Below are positions 12,383 to 22,500 of a DNA stretch of 64,000 nt, one piece after another. Below the pieces are notes generated by a model that was not told the DNA's origin, searched no databases, and saw only the letters and a list, made by a program, of their open reading frames with translations. Every line of letters begins with the position of its first letter. Position 1 is the stretch's first letter. Both the position numbers and the translations under genes were made by a program. This stretch comes from Pyrrhosoma nymphula (Eukaryota; Arthropoda; Insecta; Odonata; Coenagrionidae), in assembly GCA_963573305.1 (NCBI GenBank), contig OY754329.1, positions 138,061,422 through 138,125,421 on the forward strand, written 5' to 3'.

Positions 12383-12994
12383 TATGTTACCGTCTAACCA
12401 TCCCGATACGATTCAGTAGTGCTGATATTTTAGTTTAGCGTACTACGACGGCTTTCGCACACACTGGCAGATGGACAACAGCACTCGGACGAATTAGAGG
12501 ATCACATCTCCGAATTAGAGCCGAGCCCAACGAAGCTTGACGTTGGTGACTGATCGCGAACGGGGATCGGCAGGTTGTTGCCCCGCGAGTCATGTCAGGA
12601 TTCACACCATTGTTACTCCAACGGTAATCATCCGATGAGGGAATTCATGAATGTGCGAAATCCACTATGAAAATTTCGTTCGCCTTCGACAGAATTCAAA
12701 CTCGGATCACAAAAAATACTAATCTAGTGATTGGATCAATTGAGATACCTCGCTATCCTAGTCTAATGCAGATTTCAGAGGGGCTTCAAGAAGGTTTCAC
12801 CGTGATTTTGCGAGTCAAAAACAAATTTTGAACTCTATCTTTTCTTTTGTGATATTCGAAGAATTTTGCTCTCATTGATGATATGAAAGAGAACAATACC
12901 GAGGTACATAAAATGCAGATTTTTTGGCGATTGCATTTTTAATGAACTTTTTCCAATCGCAGGATCCGACTGCAGTGCCGTTTCCATTGAGCAA

Positions 12995-13165
12995 GTACAT
13001 TTTGACCTCATTTCCTGAAGTTATTTGCTGATATCTTTTAAACTAACTAAGATTGATTGGTGTCTTAATTTTAAGACCATTCTGGTTCCTGGGAAGATTA
13101 CCGTCTTGCAAACGGGTTTTCGTAAAGATGGAATTTGTATTAGATAGGAAATACTACTTTGACCA
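12995..13165 (+). repeat. Diverged tandem duplication, unit 1
   Basis: This unit aligns with 13408-13565 at an offset of about 403-413 bases. Shared strings include CATTTTGAC, TCATTTCCT, TTATTTGCTGATA, GATTGGTG, GGGAAGATT and CGTAAAGATG. The duplication is old and non-coding. Confidence 0.65.
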
Positions 13166-13407
13166 ATTCTTTGCCATTTACATTGTGCCAATGCATTCTG
13201 ATGAAGGTAAAATGCAGATGCTGCAGTTATTCACAAGTAGCAACTTAAGTTCACGACTAGTTTCGGATGACTACGTCATTATCTTGTAAATTGAATGACA
13301 CAGTCGCGAAATAAAACTTATTACTTGTGAAAAACTACGGAATCTGTAATTTTAACGATCATCATGGAACAGTTCCACCACTTCAGCCATGAATTATTTC
13401 TTAATAA

Positions 13408-13565
13408 ATGCATTTTGACATCATTTCCTAGGGTTATTTGCTGATAACTCAGAAACGGTGATGGATTGGTGCCTTAATGTTAACACTATTCCAGGGAAGA
13501 TTCGCTTCTTGAAAACGATTTGTCGTAAAGATGACATTTCTATAAGGCAGAAAACACAACTCCCA
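13408..13565 (+). repeat. Diverged tandem duplication, unit 2
   Basis: Second unit of the approximately 410-bp duplication. The order of matching strings is the same as in unit 1, with small insertions and deletions. The segment between the units aligns poorly. Confidence 0.65.
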
Positions 13566-14920
13566 TCTATATTTAACCTATTCTTACATTAAACACAATA
13601 GTAGTTAAGGTTCATATTGCGAAAAAAATAGCTTTGAAAGATATAATTTGCTGCTCTTATCGCACAGATGACGTGCTTTATCTATAAAAAGGTGCCCATA
13701 ATATGAATAAAATGACATTTTAAATCATTTTACAGTGGAACTGCCATTAAGGTTCCTAGTTGTTCATCTAAGTTGATGAGGAATGATTTTCACGTGGATA
13801 TGCGCTAATGAAGAGCAGACGATTCGTTCTCGAATCTTTCCCCGCGAGTGCAGGGTTGAAGAATAAAGATCGCTGAGGGAATTGCGACAACGCAGCATCG
13901 TAGCAGCCGTCAAAGATGCGGTGATCTATAGTGGGCGGGAAAAAAAGGTGTTCCTCAAGGGGAAGTGACGTTAGTTACGGAAAGCGGGTGGAATGGGCAG
14001 CTCTCTACTATTCTATATGAACTGCTGCATGAGGAAGCGAAGCTGTGGGGAAGGGGTAGGCGTGTAAGGGGAGTGGTAGGGTTCTTCATAAAGAGTGGAG
14101 CGTCCCTCACCCCGCCCATATCCTCGACACTGGGTATCGGATATCAGGGAGCCTCCCCACACGTGGGGCTTGGCGTACCCCACTTCCTTTCCCACCCCCG
14201 GTCACACCCAACTTCCCCCCGCCTTCAGTTCGCTCGCTTTCCTCAACACTAATTAACCCCTCACCCCCCCGTATTTCTCTCCAACTCGCGTGTAGTTTCT
14301 ACTTGCTCCTGCTATTGAGTCAGGGAGTGCTTAAAGAGAGAAAATCTCCGATAAAATTGCGCATGGTTAAGACTGCAAGGTTATGTGCATTAACTAAGGT
14401 TATGTTATTTTTGGCGAAAATTCCATGATAATCGATAGGTTCGTAGGTTTTAATCTATGGTTTAAATGGATTCTTCTTTTCTGTTCCTCCATTTTTGTGA
14501 AGTCTTCTGACAATTACTCTCATCATCCCTTTATCTCCTACCTCATTTCATCCCTTAAAACACCTATCCTCTTCACCACTTTCCTACCATCAATGGATGC
14601 CTTCAAAAAATACCTCGCCTCTCATTACTCGTTCCGTCTTACAGCTATGCCTTCTGATCCCATCCAGAAAATTTCTTTCTCCCTCTAATTACAAATAATT
14701 ATTTGTTTTTATTCTTTTCTGTCCATAATACCATCCGCATGCTGATTCACACCTACTTCTAAATTGCCTATAATCTCACAAAATTTACGACATTTATACT
14801 ACTGGTCGACTATTCGTTTCCATTGGTTGTTTTATTTTGGGAGGCGACCGAAAGATGAGGTCATTTGCGGTGTTAAGAATGGCTGGGCAGATAGGCACGT
14901 GCGGGATTAATTAGGAAATG
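13566..14920. other. Non-coding stretch
   Basis: No gene is supported. A C-rich patch (14100-14290) gives open frames in two phases with low-complexity translation. A perfect 16-bp palindrome (ACAAATAATTATTTGT) lies at 14691-14706. Confidence 0.5.
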
Positions 14921-14929
14921 GAGGATAGA

Positions 14930-15133
14930 GAGAAATCCGGCATCGGTATTAGCCTACTCTTTAGTGAAAGGCGCTGAGAGGTCCTCAGTGTAACGTCCCA
15001 CTCGACACACGGAGCAATACTCTTGAAGTGCTCTACTCATGTCACCCAAGTAGGGATCGGGATTCCATCGAAGAATATCAGCCGTTGCCGGGACTCTATC
15101 CTGAACTCTCTAGATCAGTAAACAGCGAGCTCG
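14930..15133 (-). mobile_element. tRNA-derived SINE-like element (decayed)
   Basis: Read on the - strand, a TGGCGAGCTCGCTG string resembles a pol III A box. About 40 bases later AGAGTTCAGGATAGAGTCCC resembles a disrupted B box. The body then has the GTCGAGTGGGACGTTA type of sequence that I associate with tRNA-derived SINEs of invertebrates. The 5' flank on this strand is the 51-bp repeat at 15134-15184. Assignment rests on box-like motifs and remembered similarity, not on a database search. Confidence 0.45.
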
Positions 15134-15184
15134 CCATCGAACCAACCCAATCCGTTTTTCGTTTCCATATGGAATCACGATCTA
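15134..15184 (-). repeat. 51-bp dispersed repeat, copy 2 (inverted)
   Basis: Reverse-complement partner of 12332-12382 (46 of 51 identical). It is placed directly upstream, on the - strand, of the SINE-like sequence. Confidence 0.75.
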
Positions 15185-18100
15185 TAAAAAAAATTTTCAG
15201 CAATATTGTCTCTGTTTATTTGCTCGTTAGATCTAAATAAGTTTTATGTTAAATGTAAAACAAAGCCATCCGATAAATTACAACTGCTTGATAAAATTAT
15301 GAACATTTTCGCTCACCTGATATGATTTATATTCAGCACTGCCATTATTTCTTTCTTAAATTTTAGTCATCCAGACAACATAACACGTCATCGTTATCGT
15401 CGTTTGTATGATGCTAGCGAAAAATTAAAATAAGACTGGCTGAGGGTAAAAAAGAGTATGAAGACATTGGTACTGCAAAAAAATCACAATAGCGTATTTC
15501 TATGTTTTATTGATGATTTTTGCTCGCTGTGTGCAGGGACATCGGTCTAATAAGGGGTGCAATGGTTGAATTCTAAGTTCGGTTTTTTCTTCCGTGGGAG
15601 TTTTGGTGCCAGTGAAATTTCTTTTCTATTTGTTGGCAAGTTCTTGAGGAATATGGCCACTTTCTTCACTCAAGTTTCTATGTAAGGAATAAACCTACCA
15701 CCTCCCTGAACAACTATGAGAAATATTGGGAGTCCTTGATTTTAATTTGTAATCCAAAGAATAGTCCATAACTGCTTAGCGTATCTTGGTAATATCTTAT
15801 TGGTAGCTAAAGCTTATAGCAATAGGGTAACTTCTCAATCAAGCACGACACAATCAATCTGTTTGATCTTCCAATTGATTCCTTAGGAGTTTCAAGAGGC
15901 TGATTGTTTCTTTTGAGTGAAGTAATAGTCCAGTCAATGAAGGGGTTGTAGAGGATATGGATGAGGACAGAGACCAAACTTCAGGGATGTATTTGGAGTT
16001 GATAGGAGGTAACCATACTAAAAGTCCCCGGGCCAACGAGGTGTGCGGGGGGGGGGGGGCGCAGAAGGTCCTTTTTTTGTTTTTCGCTTATATCTTGAAA
16101 ACGGTGCGTGGTAGCGAAAATATTACTGAATTTAAAATTAAATCTGACTAAATTAACTACAAAATAGTTTCTCTTACATTTATTTCTATTCCTCATAGTT
16201 GTCGAGATATTTGCTAGCGAAATTGTAAACTTTAGAAAAACGCTTAAATTCCTCACGTTTTTTGACAAACCGTTCCATCTAGCGCCTCAGCCTTTAGTTT
16301 TACAGCAAAGTCCTCAGGTTCATAGTTGTAGATAAGTACATCACCTTTAAATGAGAAATCATTAAATATTTTATCTTTAACTGGTCAATAGTTATAGCAA
16401 TTTGAAATTTATAGGTAAATTCCGGAATTTTGTAAGAAAACCGCACATCGCTTTTTCCCGTTTTTGTACACATACTATTAATATAGCTGTATGTTGTGTT
16501 ATTATACATAAATGGTTAGAAAATGCGATTAATGAACAAAATATACTGTAGGTTTATGTACACTCACTTTTTTCGCACTATGTGCATACATGTAAAAGTA
16601 CATGCTGCCGCACCGAATCGAAAAAAATTACCACAAGTAATGTTTTCAACTTTCTATGAGGTAGTTCGGTAACCTGTTTTCGTATTCTACAACATAAAGA
16701 CCACAATATAGGATAATGCGAAGGTCATTTTACTGTTCATAGTAATCCGTGGAACGCGTCAAACATGGGTCATTCGGGGAAAATACGTCTTTCGCGCGAA
16801 TTCAGTCGATTTTATAAAAATTTACCTTTTTGGAGAAAACCCCTCGGACAACATATGTTCTTTCAAAAATTACTTCATGTAAATAGATGTAATACACTTT
16901 AAGTACTATAATCCAATGATTTGGTTTCCTCTAAGGTTTATTAACCTTAATAAAAATGCCTTTTATGATTTTTTATAACTTTTAGCTTATTTGTACTTAT
17001 GAACTAAAAAGAGTAATGTCGTTTTTAGCGCCGCTTTTCTCCCCGGATTTTTCACATGTACCGAAAGAGTATGATATATAATATATATAGCATAAGAAAA
17101 ATCTTGATTTGATTTGCATATTTGATCTCAAGGCCGTTCTAAGTTGAGAGGTCCAGTAACTGCCGCGCGTGGCGGTCGGTACGGCGCGTGGTGTAACCTA
17201 AGGAATCCTCATTTTTGTGGCTTAGTTCTCGTGATGTTGTAGGCGTTGCTTCGTTTTCCATATTGGACACTTATGTATGGCAAATTATTCTCTCGTACAC
17301 TAGAAATTCTCCAGTTAGTCCAGCGAATATAAACCTGTCACGTCTAAAATACTTTCAGTGAAGCTCTATGTTCATCAGTAACATTCTGTGAGATGTAACG
17401 GTAGGGAATGGACGTGATAGTGGAACCTATATGCTGTACAAATTGTTTTTTTATTTTTCATTGTACAGTTTCTTAAGTTGCGAGGCCACTCTTTTGACCG
17501 CTAAGCAGGATGCTCCAAGGCCTCTCATAGTAGAATTGTTCACAAATACCCTTGCTGCCGCCGCGCGGCCCGCAATGTAAATTGCTACTGAAAAGGGCAG
17601 CGACATGCCACAGTTTTAATGCCCTCCAACGAGAAAAACCCAACCGTATCTCAATGTATAAGAAATGAATTGCACTCTGGCCACCGGGAGCGAATCTTAT
17701 CACCTAACGCGGTCAACATTCTTTGAAAAATACGAAGGGAGGATTAGAGCCTCCTCTACACAAACTATGTTGCAGTTACTTTTAAGCATCACCAGTTCGA
17801 GAGAAGCTGGCGGGGAGGAGTCCCATTCAAGCTATCTCCCATCAATTCAATTTCCTTCCAAGGTGGGTCGAGTGGTGTCGAGTTGTATATCTGTTTGAAC
17901 GATTGAGTTGCTTATATATATTTTGAATGTGATTACATTTAGCGATGTCTAACAAGTGTTTTGTGTGTGATGGAGACATCAACGGATCCAGTGATGATGT
18001 TTCAAGAATGGCAGAAAAAGGAATATAGTCGCTTGTAGCTGCAAGTAAGGAAAGGAAGGGCAACAAGTGCTCCCAGCTACGTAGCTTGAAGTCCCTCCTA

Positions 18101-19500
18101 GTTCACAAATGATGCCATAAAAACTGCACCAGAGCACAAAGCATTAAGGTTGATTTGCAGAGGCAGGCTGTATCAATATCATATGAACCAACAGAAATGG
18201 TGAGCTCAAGGTCTTCACTAACAATGTAATCTATCGAAAGATAATCTATGACATGCTGGTTAATTTTGAAATACGTAGCGAAGACGAATGTTTCAAATTT
18301 TGGTTCCACTTGAATTCCCGCTTTGATGAACGCTAAATAAACCTCTTAAATATGGATTGAACTTGAATTTCACGAATATGACTGTTCGTAAGAAAATAAA
18401 GATAGAAATAGTATCTATCCAAACCTTTTTTATTACACATACCTAGGTGTCAACGGGTAACCGAAATACCATTTCTATTTTCATTTCTTTAGGAAAATGA
18501 AAAACTTCTACAAAGTTGAGCCTGATACAATTTGTTCTAACGTGACTGTTGGTGTACATCTGAAATTAGCGTTTAGAATACCTCTTTCTTCGATAGATGA
18601 GGAATTTTTAACACAGATTCATTCACCTGATTCCTCACGCATTTTGAAGGTCCTTCCTAAAGACTGGGCTTTAAAGACCTGAAAGTGGAATATTTGACTT
18701 AATGAGCTCTCTCTCTGTATTTTCATACTTAAATTTATATATTAATTCTGGGGAATTTACCATCTAAATTAATTATCTGACTAATACTGGAATTATTAAA
18801 CATGTAATCTCCAGAATTCCAGTTGGGGTGTCTTCATAATCTCTGTAGTAGACCTCAGTTGGGGCAGAATCCCCGATAAACCGCTATTTGGAATTCAAAA
18901 GCCGGAGCCTTGTGGGAATAGACCTTTTTTCATTTCAAATCTCCTCATGTGTTTTTAGCAAAAGCTTTTTTTCTTTATCTGTTATTTCTCTCCAAGATAT
19001 GGCCGTATGGTGCACTCCCTTTCAAATCCCTTAAACATGTACGTTTCCTTTGGCTATATTAACGATCGGTTTGGGCGGAAAAATATGTCGCAGGAAGTAA
19101 TTGCATTCAGACTGAGTCATTTGCATGTTCCCCGTATGCCATAGGGTTTTGACATATCGGTGAGCCCGCCCGCTATCGACCCTTTTTAGTGGCGACAGCT
19201 ATCTTAGTGAAAATTAATGCTTTCATTTTTCCGTAGCCATGTTTTGGCGTACATGCTTGCAAAAGTGAAACTAGGAATTTTCAGCTGACAATGTATTTTT
19301 TTCTTGCTTAAAGATCTCTGCGCTTTTTCATGAAATTAAGACACATGGTACAAAAAGTGAGGACTTTTGAGCGACACCTAACCCTAAAATACGATTGTAG
19401 GTACTGATAAAACGTCTTACGGTTTTTGAAGATTTTTATAAACTTCTAGTAATAGTTTAACACTCTTATTATTATGTGATGGATGCAACCAAAGTCGCAG
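15185..19500. other. AT-rich stretch without supported genes
   Basis: No coding gene is recognised. A 13-base poly-G tract lies at 16047-16059. An open frame of 76 codons on the - strand (17473-17703) crosses a CpG-rich patch with a GCCGCCGCGCGGC string, but has no identifiable domain. A 61-codon + frame at 18497-18682 is also unrecognised. Confidence 0.5.
16047..16059. repeat. Poly-G tract (13 G)
   Basis: Uninterrupted run of 13 G, one of six poly-G/C tracts of 10-14 bases in this window. Confidence 0.9.
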
Positions 19501-19537
19501 AAAGTGAATGAGCTGATGTTCTTTATTAAAAGATGTC

Positions 19538-19580
19538 CTGATGACGATTGACGACTCGTGAATCGAATCGTCGGTAGAAT
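19538..19580 (+). ncRNA. Degenerate hammerhead-ribozyme-like motif
   Basis: CTGATGA (19538-19544) is followed by one extra base (C) and an 8-pair hairpin (19546-19553 with 19557-19564) that has one G-G mismatch and loop ACT. GAA follows at 19565. The next position is T where a hammerhead has A, and a GUA triplet ends near 19576. Helix I has only two pairs. The architecture matches the stronger motif at 19968-20012, including the extra base and 3-base loop, so I read it as a decayed relative that is probably inactive. Confidence 0.4.
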
Positions 19581-19967
19581 TGCAGTGTGACCCAGTGGAG
19601 AACCCGAATATACTTTACCAACAACCCTCATTCTTAGAATAGCCATAGGTGTTCATTAAAAGATTATAGCTACACATGATTCATCGATCAATGAATAATT
19701 GATTTTGAGGTAGACCTTACTACCTACTCCTTGGACATTCAGCGTCGTCGTGAGCACACGGTGAGTTTCCCGTACTTTATCATCCCCACTCAACCCAGAA
19801 AACTTCAGAAAATAAGATAAACAGACAATCATCTCCATCTTCTTGATCTTCCTTTCTTCCACACCCAAGACTCAACCACATCACCCCCTAAAAATGACCC
19901 TCATCTCTCCTCCCCTACTCCTCCCCCCTTCTTACTGAATGTACATATTCATGTGTCTTCTGTAAAA

Positions 19968-20012
19968 ATGTACCTGATGATGACGTGCTACGTCGAAACC
20001 TTGGTCGTATGT
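19968..20012 (+). ncRNA. Candidate type I hammerhead ribozyme
   Basis: All hammerhead parts can be laid out on the + strand. Helix I pairs 19968-19973 with 20007-20012 (six pairs, two of them G-U). The core CUGAUGA is at 19974-19980. Helix II pairs 19982-19986 with 19990-19994 (GACGU/ACGUC, loop GCU). GAA at 19995-19997 leads into a short helix III of ACC with GGU around a UU loop (19998-20005), and then C20006, giving a canonical GUC site. One U (19981) sits between the core and helix II, which is unusual. Type I hammerheads with very short helix III are known from Penelope-like elements and related retroelements (family knowledge). Self-cleavage after 20006 is a prediction. No retroelement protein is recognisable beside it. 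Confidence 0.55.
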
Positions 20013-20162
20013 GGAATTACAAAGTTACTCATCTCTTTCAAAATTCCGAGCAAATTTCATTCAGTCACGCCGGAAGCAATGGAACTTATTTCTCACTTTC
20101 ACCTTAAGTACTTCCACTTGCACATTCTAATGTAGGATTTGATGCTTTCCCTTCGAATTTTG

Positions 20163-20198
20163 CGTCCTCAGGGCTGTTGATCAACAGCCCTGAAGACG
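20163..20198. repeat. 36-bp near-perfect palindrome
   Basis: Centred between 20180 and 20181, 17 of 18 positions pair, including a perfect 28-bp centre. The right arm runs into CTGAAGA, the start of the third hammerhead-like motif, so arm and motif may be parts of one folded RNA or element end. Confidence 0.85.
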
Positions 20199-20220
20199 AG
20201 GAAAAAGTCTTCCACCGAAA
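20190..20220 (+). ncRNA. Weak hammerhead-like motif
   Basis: CTGAAGA (20190-20196, fitting CUGANGA) is followed by a weak GGAA/TTCC hairpin and GAAA at 20217-20220. Helix III and a cleavable triplet are not evident. Its only strengths are the spacing of the two core strings and its place 216 bases downstream of a better motif on the same strand. Confidence 0.25.
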
Positions 20221-20884
20221 GGTTGGTGGAGGTGGAGAACCTGACCCGGTCGGAAGCCCGAGAGAATTTCACGGGAATACACATTTTAATTTGAACTGCA
20301 TGTCAAAGTTTGCTGCTCGGTTATCTCTTAAATGTTAATTTTTCCGCTCAGAAAAACGGCTAACGCTCTTTCTAACAGTTTTACGTATTAGAATTCTGCT
20401 GAAACGCTCCGGAGCGGCTTTAGAACAAGATCTTCGACTAAATTCACCAAAGGATAATGATAGAAAGATGATTTTCAAGGGCAAAAATCCGCACCTTTCG
20501 AAAAAATTATGAAGTCCTCCCTGGCAATCCAAGATGCATAAAAAAATAACATCATGTTCGGGGCGACGCGAAGACGGTGGCTAGGTTTCCTTCGGAGTTA
20601 GCTAACAATAAGTATGCGCCTTGCGGGTTGCAGGAATTCACGGCGGTCCCTCTCTCACGTTGTGCCGCTCAAAGAAACGAGGCAAAAGGAGTAGTATACG
20701 ATAATATGACAAGGAACAATATAACATATGATAATATGAGGTAAGTCATTTGTGCCAAAAAGACCTGCGACTACTTAATATCTTCAGAGCTGCTCATCAG
20801 GCATGTGGGACAGTACCTATGCCAGTATCTTTTATTATTCTCCATTATTAAAGAACATATAAATTACCATGTAAGTTGTCGCCC

Positions 20885-21665
20885 AGAACTAATGTGGAAG
20901 ATTAATTTATCACTGGTCGTTTAATCCCAAGATTGGCCCTCCATCCTTTCCTATCTAATGCTAGTTCCCTTATTCCCTGGTAGTTACTCAAATGTACTTT
21001 CTTCTTTATGTGTTCTGTGTAATTATCCCTTGACCGTCCTCTTGAGACTTTTCCCTCTATTTTTCCTTCAATTATATTCGTAATAAACCCATTGTGACTC
21101 AAGGAGTGCCCAATCCATCTGGTTCTTCTTTTCTGTATCGTGTTCCATATGGTAATTTACTCTATTAACCATCAGTAAACTTCTTCAATTCTTATTTTAT
21201 CCGTCCATTTGATCTTCGGCATCCTCCTCCAACATCAAGTTTCTAAAGCTTCTAATATTTTCAAACCTGCTTTTCCAATGGTCCATGCTTCCGATCCATA
21301 GAGTTCCATGCTCCACATGAATGTTTTCACATACTGTTTACTCGACCGTAGTCCTTTCTTCTTTGAACACGTTAGTTGCCTTTTCATAATGAGCGCTTTC
21401 TTTGCTTGGGCTACGTTTGATGCCCGTTTTACTTCTTCCGTCCCACGTGATGGTAATTCCGAGATAGGTAAAGGAATCCACTTGCTCTAATGGTTCTCTT
21501 ATTAGCGTGACTTCTTCATTCAGCATTTATCTTCCACATACAAAGGTTTTATCATCCTTATTTATTTTTATATTATATTATTGAAGAACTTGGTCCATTG
21601 CGTTCAGTGATCATTGAATATTATTACGATTGCCTGATATTACTGCGGTATAGTCTATGAAGCTG
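20885..21665 (-). mobile_element. LINE 3' fragment, RT palm to C-terminus (broken)
   Basis: Read on the - strand from 21665 to 20900, translated pieces in shifted frames follow the order of a LINE protein. A degraded DYTAVISGN catalytic-loop region is followed by EQVDSFTYLGITITWDGRS (21470-21526), then an ALETWCWRRMPKIKWTDK-like segment near 21220. RRTRWIGHSLSHNGFI follows near 21110, and then IIEGKIEGKVSRGRSRDNY, ending LALDRKGWRA at about 20910. Several frameshifts and stops are present. The LINE group is the same as at 2.4-5.3 kb, but clearly another subfamily. Confidence 0.8.
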
Positions 21666-21671
21666 AGCATG

Positions 21672-21850
21672 TGGACGTTTAAAAAACGTAAATTACAGCA
21701 TCTCGGGCATTTAATGAGAGACGAGGATAACTATTGATTCCTTCAGTTAGCTCTCCAAGGGATGGTTGAAAGAAGATGAGGCCCTGGTAGAAGAATTTCC
21801 CGGCATACCGATCTGAGAGAGTGGTATGATATCCACCAAGAGAGAGTATG
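21672..21850 (+). mobile_element. LINE 3' fragment
   Basis: Translation in one frame gives KLQHLGHLMRDEDNY, then FLQLALQGMVERR, GPGRRISRHTDLREWYDI. This is the end of a LINE protein (the GHxMR...GKxxGRRxxGRR pattern), interrupted by two stops. It abuts a - strand fragment on the left and a different + strand fragment on the right. Confidence 0.65.
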
Positions 21851-22050
21851 AGAATTGACTGAAGGTGTTTAAGATGTGTGCGCGGAGAGAGATGGAAAAT
21901 TCTTGGTGGACGGAAAGAAAGAAACCGATGAATATTTAGTATGGTAGGGGTCGCTAGGAGACTGGCTGTGGAAATTGAAAAGGGGACAGAGGAGGGTAGA
22001 GAATGTAACTTGAGGTAAGATGATATTGAAGACAGTTATCAAAGGTATAA
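21851..22050 (+). mobile_element. LINE 3' fragment
   Basis: LKVFKMCARREMENSWWTER (near 21857-21920) corresponds to the FEMWxWRRMEKVxWTERK signature. It is followed in shifted frames by an ILKTVIKG string near 22030. It lacks the RT and is riddled with stops. Coming after a more C-terminal piece (21672-21850), it must be a second insertion or a rearranged copy. Confidence 0.6.
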
Positions 22051-22059
22051 ACTGTTGTT

Positions 22060-22500
22060 AGAGCAGTGAAATGTGGTCTCACCATCTGGACCTTGTCTTC
22101 CTGATTCTGCTCCTTATGGCTTTCTCCTTTTCCATTCTTCTGTATAATGAATCATTTGTGATATATTTCCGTCTATTTGAACTGCAGAATCCACCTCCAT
22201 TACCAAGTTTTGAAAGCCTTCTTTACTTCTCCAGCTCTCCAATGATCTATGTCTCCGAAACACATGGCGCAACACTCCACACAATATTTTCTAGTTACTT
22301 ATTCTGCATTGGCAATCCTATTTTCTTTGAACATGGTGGTGGTTTTTACTTGTTAAATGTTTTCTTGGCTTAAACTGTTCTTCAATTACTGTTGAACTCA
22401 TTATTATAACATCCCATTTCATGCTGATTATAATAAGTGAACGAATTTCCTTGTTCAAGCACCTCTTCTCTCAGCGAAATGCCTGCATTAAACAGCAATT
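22060..22500 (-). mobile_element. LINE 3' fragment
   Basis: On the - strand, translated pieces are EEVLEQGNSFTYYN (near 22450), NNEFNSN, AKKTFNKKPPPCSKK (near 22340), then an ID-HWRAGE-like piece with KAF near 22220, and WILQFKQTEIYHK near 22170. These follow the GxxxxQVxSFTYLG...AKKAF...W-RRxLxxxWTExxxN order of LINE proteins. Orientation is opposite to the adjacent 21.67-22.05 kb pieces. Confidence 0.6.

Noticed and set aside
13965..14252. 95-codon + strand frame
   Set aside because: It is a low-complexity translation of a C-rich patch with an opposing - strand frame; no protein family seen.
17473..17703. 76-codon - strand open frame over a CpG-rich patch
   Set aside because: No domain recognised; high local G+C alone can keep frames open.
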